Source: Opitutales bacterium (GTDB taxonomy: Bacteria > Verrucomicrobiota > Verrucomicrobiia > Opitutales > T3Sed10-336). From it: a stretch of 5,659 bases of DNA. Each line of letters begins with the position of its first letter. Positions within the stretch are counted from its first letter, which is position 1. Of the stretch, positions 5,555-5,659 are shown one piece after another. Location of the stretch: NCBI GenBank assembly GCA_007132315.1, contig SLOW01000011.1:1-5659 (forward strand), read 5' to 3'. The translations under genes were made by a program, and so were the position numbers. Under the pieces are notes generated by a model, which worked only from the letters and a program-made list of their open reading frames with translations, was not told where the DNA came from and did not search any database.

Positions 5555-5659
5555 TTAATGGTAGATGAAGACGGGTTCGTCTTCGGCAGGGATGGGGTCG
5601 ATACCGTCCCGGGTGGCCTCTTGCCTCGCCCACTGCGCGAGTGGGGTAGACCATCCGGA
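5555..5659 (-). CDS. C-terminal 34 codons of an unrecognised protein, cut by the right edge
   Basis: The minus strand is open from the right edge to a TAA at 5557-5555. The peptide starts SGWSTPLAQWARQEATRDG and ends IDPIPAEDEPVFIYH. G/C-rich third positions and a balanced acidic composition, unlike the arginine-rich alternative frame, argue that it is translated. It resembles an ordinary soluble protein tail but I do not recognise the family. It converges on the broken HAD gene. A weak 4-bp GCCG/CGGC stem just past the stop has no T-tract. Confidence 0.55.
   Translation of the reverse strand, partial: SGWSTPLAQWARQEATRDGIDPIPAEDEPVFIYH

Noticed and set aside
1..5659. CRISPR array, tRNA, toxin-antitoxin or defence island
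   Set aside because: No regularly spaced direct repeats, no cloverleaf with a plausible anticodon, and no recognisable toxin, nuclease or defence genes; the DinG-like fragment alone does not support a defence system.

Overview
The window looks like chromosomal DNA of a polysaccharide-degrading Verrucomicrobiota bacterium, probably Opitutales/Puniceicoccales-like. This is an inference from four things: a pseudopilin with a prepilin-type N-terminus and an H-X9-DG motif near its C-terminus (a family expanded in Planctomycetes, Verrucomicrobia and Lentisphaerae); a LacI-type regulator; a BNR/sialidase-fold protein; and the C-terminal end of an FG-GAP/VCBS-like protein. Coding DNA is GC-rich, while the intergenic stretches are AT-richer and full of repeats.

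Layout, left to right. 1-983 (minus): a LacI-family repressor running off the left edge. 1144-1893 (minus): an intact pseudopilin with a strong ribosome binding site. 2043-2856 (minus): two broken genes joined head to tail, the first ~178 codons of a DinG/Rad3-like helicase running out of frame into the last 94 codons of a VCBS-type protein. 2857-3513: no gene, but a ~55-bp repeat present as an inverted pair (about 3076-3300), followed by a cluster of stem-loops (3335-3510). 3514-4590 (minus): an intact BNR-repeat sialidase-like protein. 4591-4881: a divergent intergenic region carrying degenerate hexamer repeats. 4882-5430 (plus): a HAD hydrolase whose 3' third is replaced by unrelated sequence. 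5323-5554: noncoding. 5555-5659 (minus): the C-terminus of an unrecognised protein entering from the right edge.

The intact genes fit a carbohydrate-utilisation setting: a sugar-responsive repressor, a glycan-acting beta-propeller and a sugar-phosphatase/phosphomutase-type HAD protein. No clear operon links them. The main theme is disruption: three truncated genes at two junctions within 3.3 kb, next to palindromic and short-period repeats. The genome may be rearranging and decaying at repeats, or a draft/metagenomic assembly may be chimeric; sequence alone cannot decide. I found no CRISPR array, tRNA, rRNA, intact transposase or recognisable defence system.
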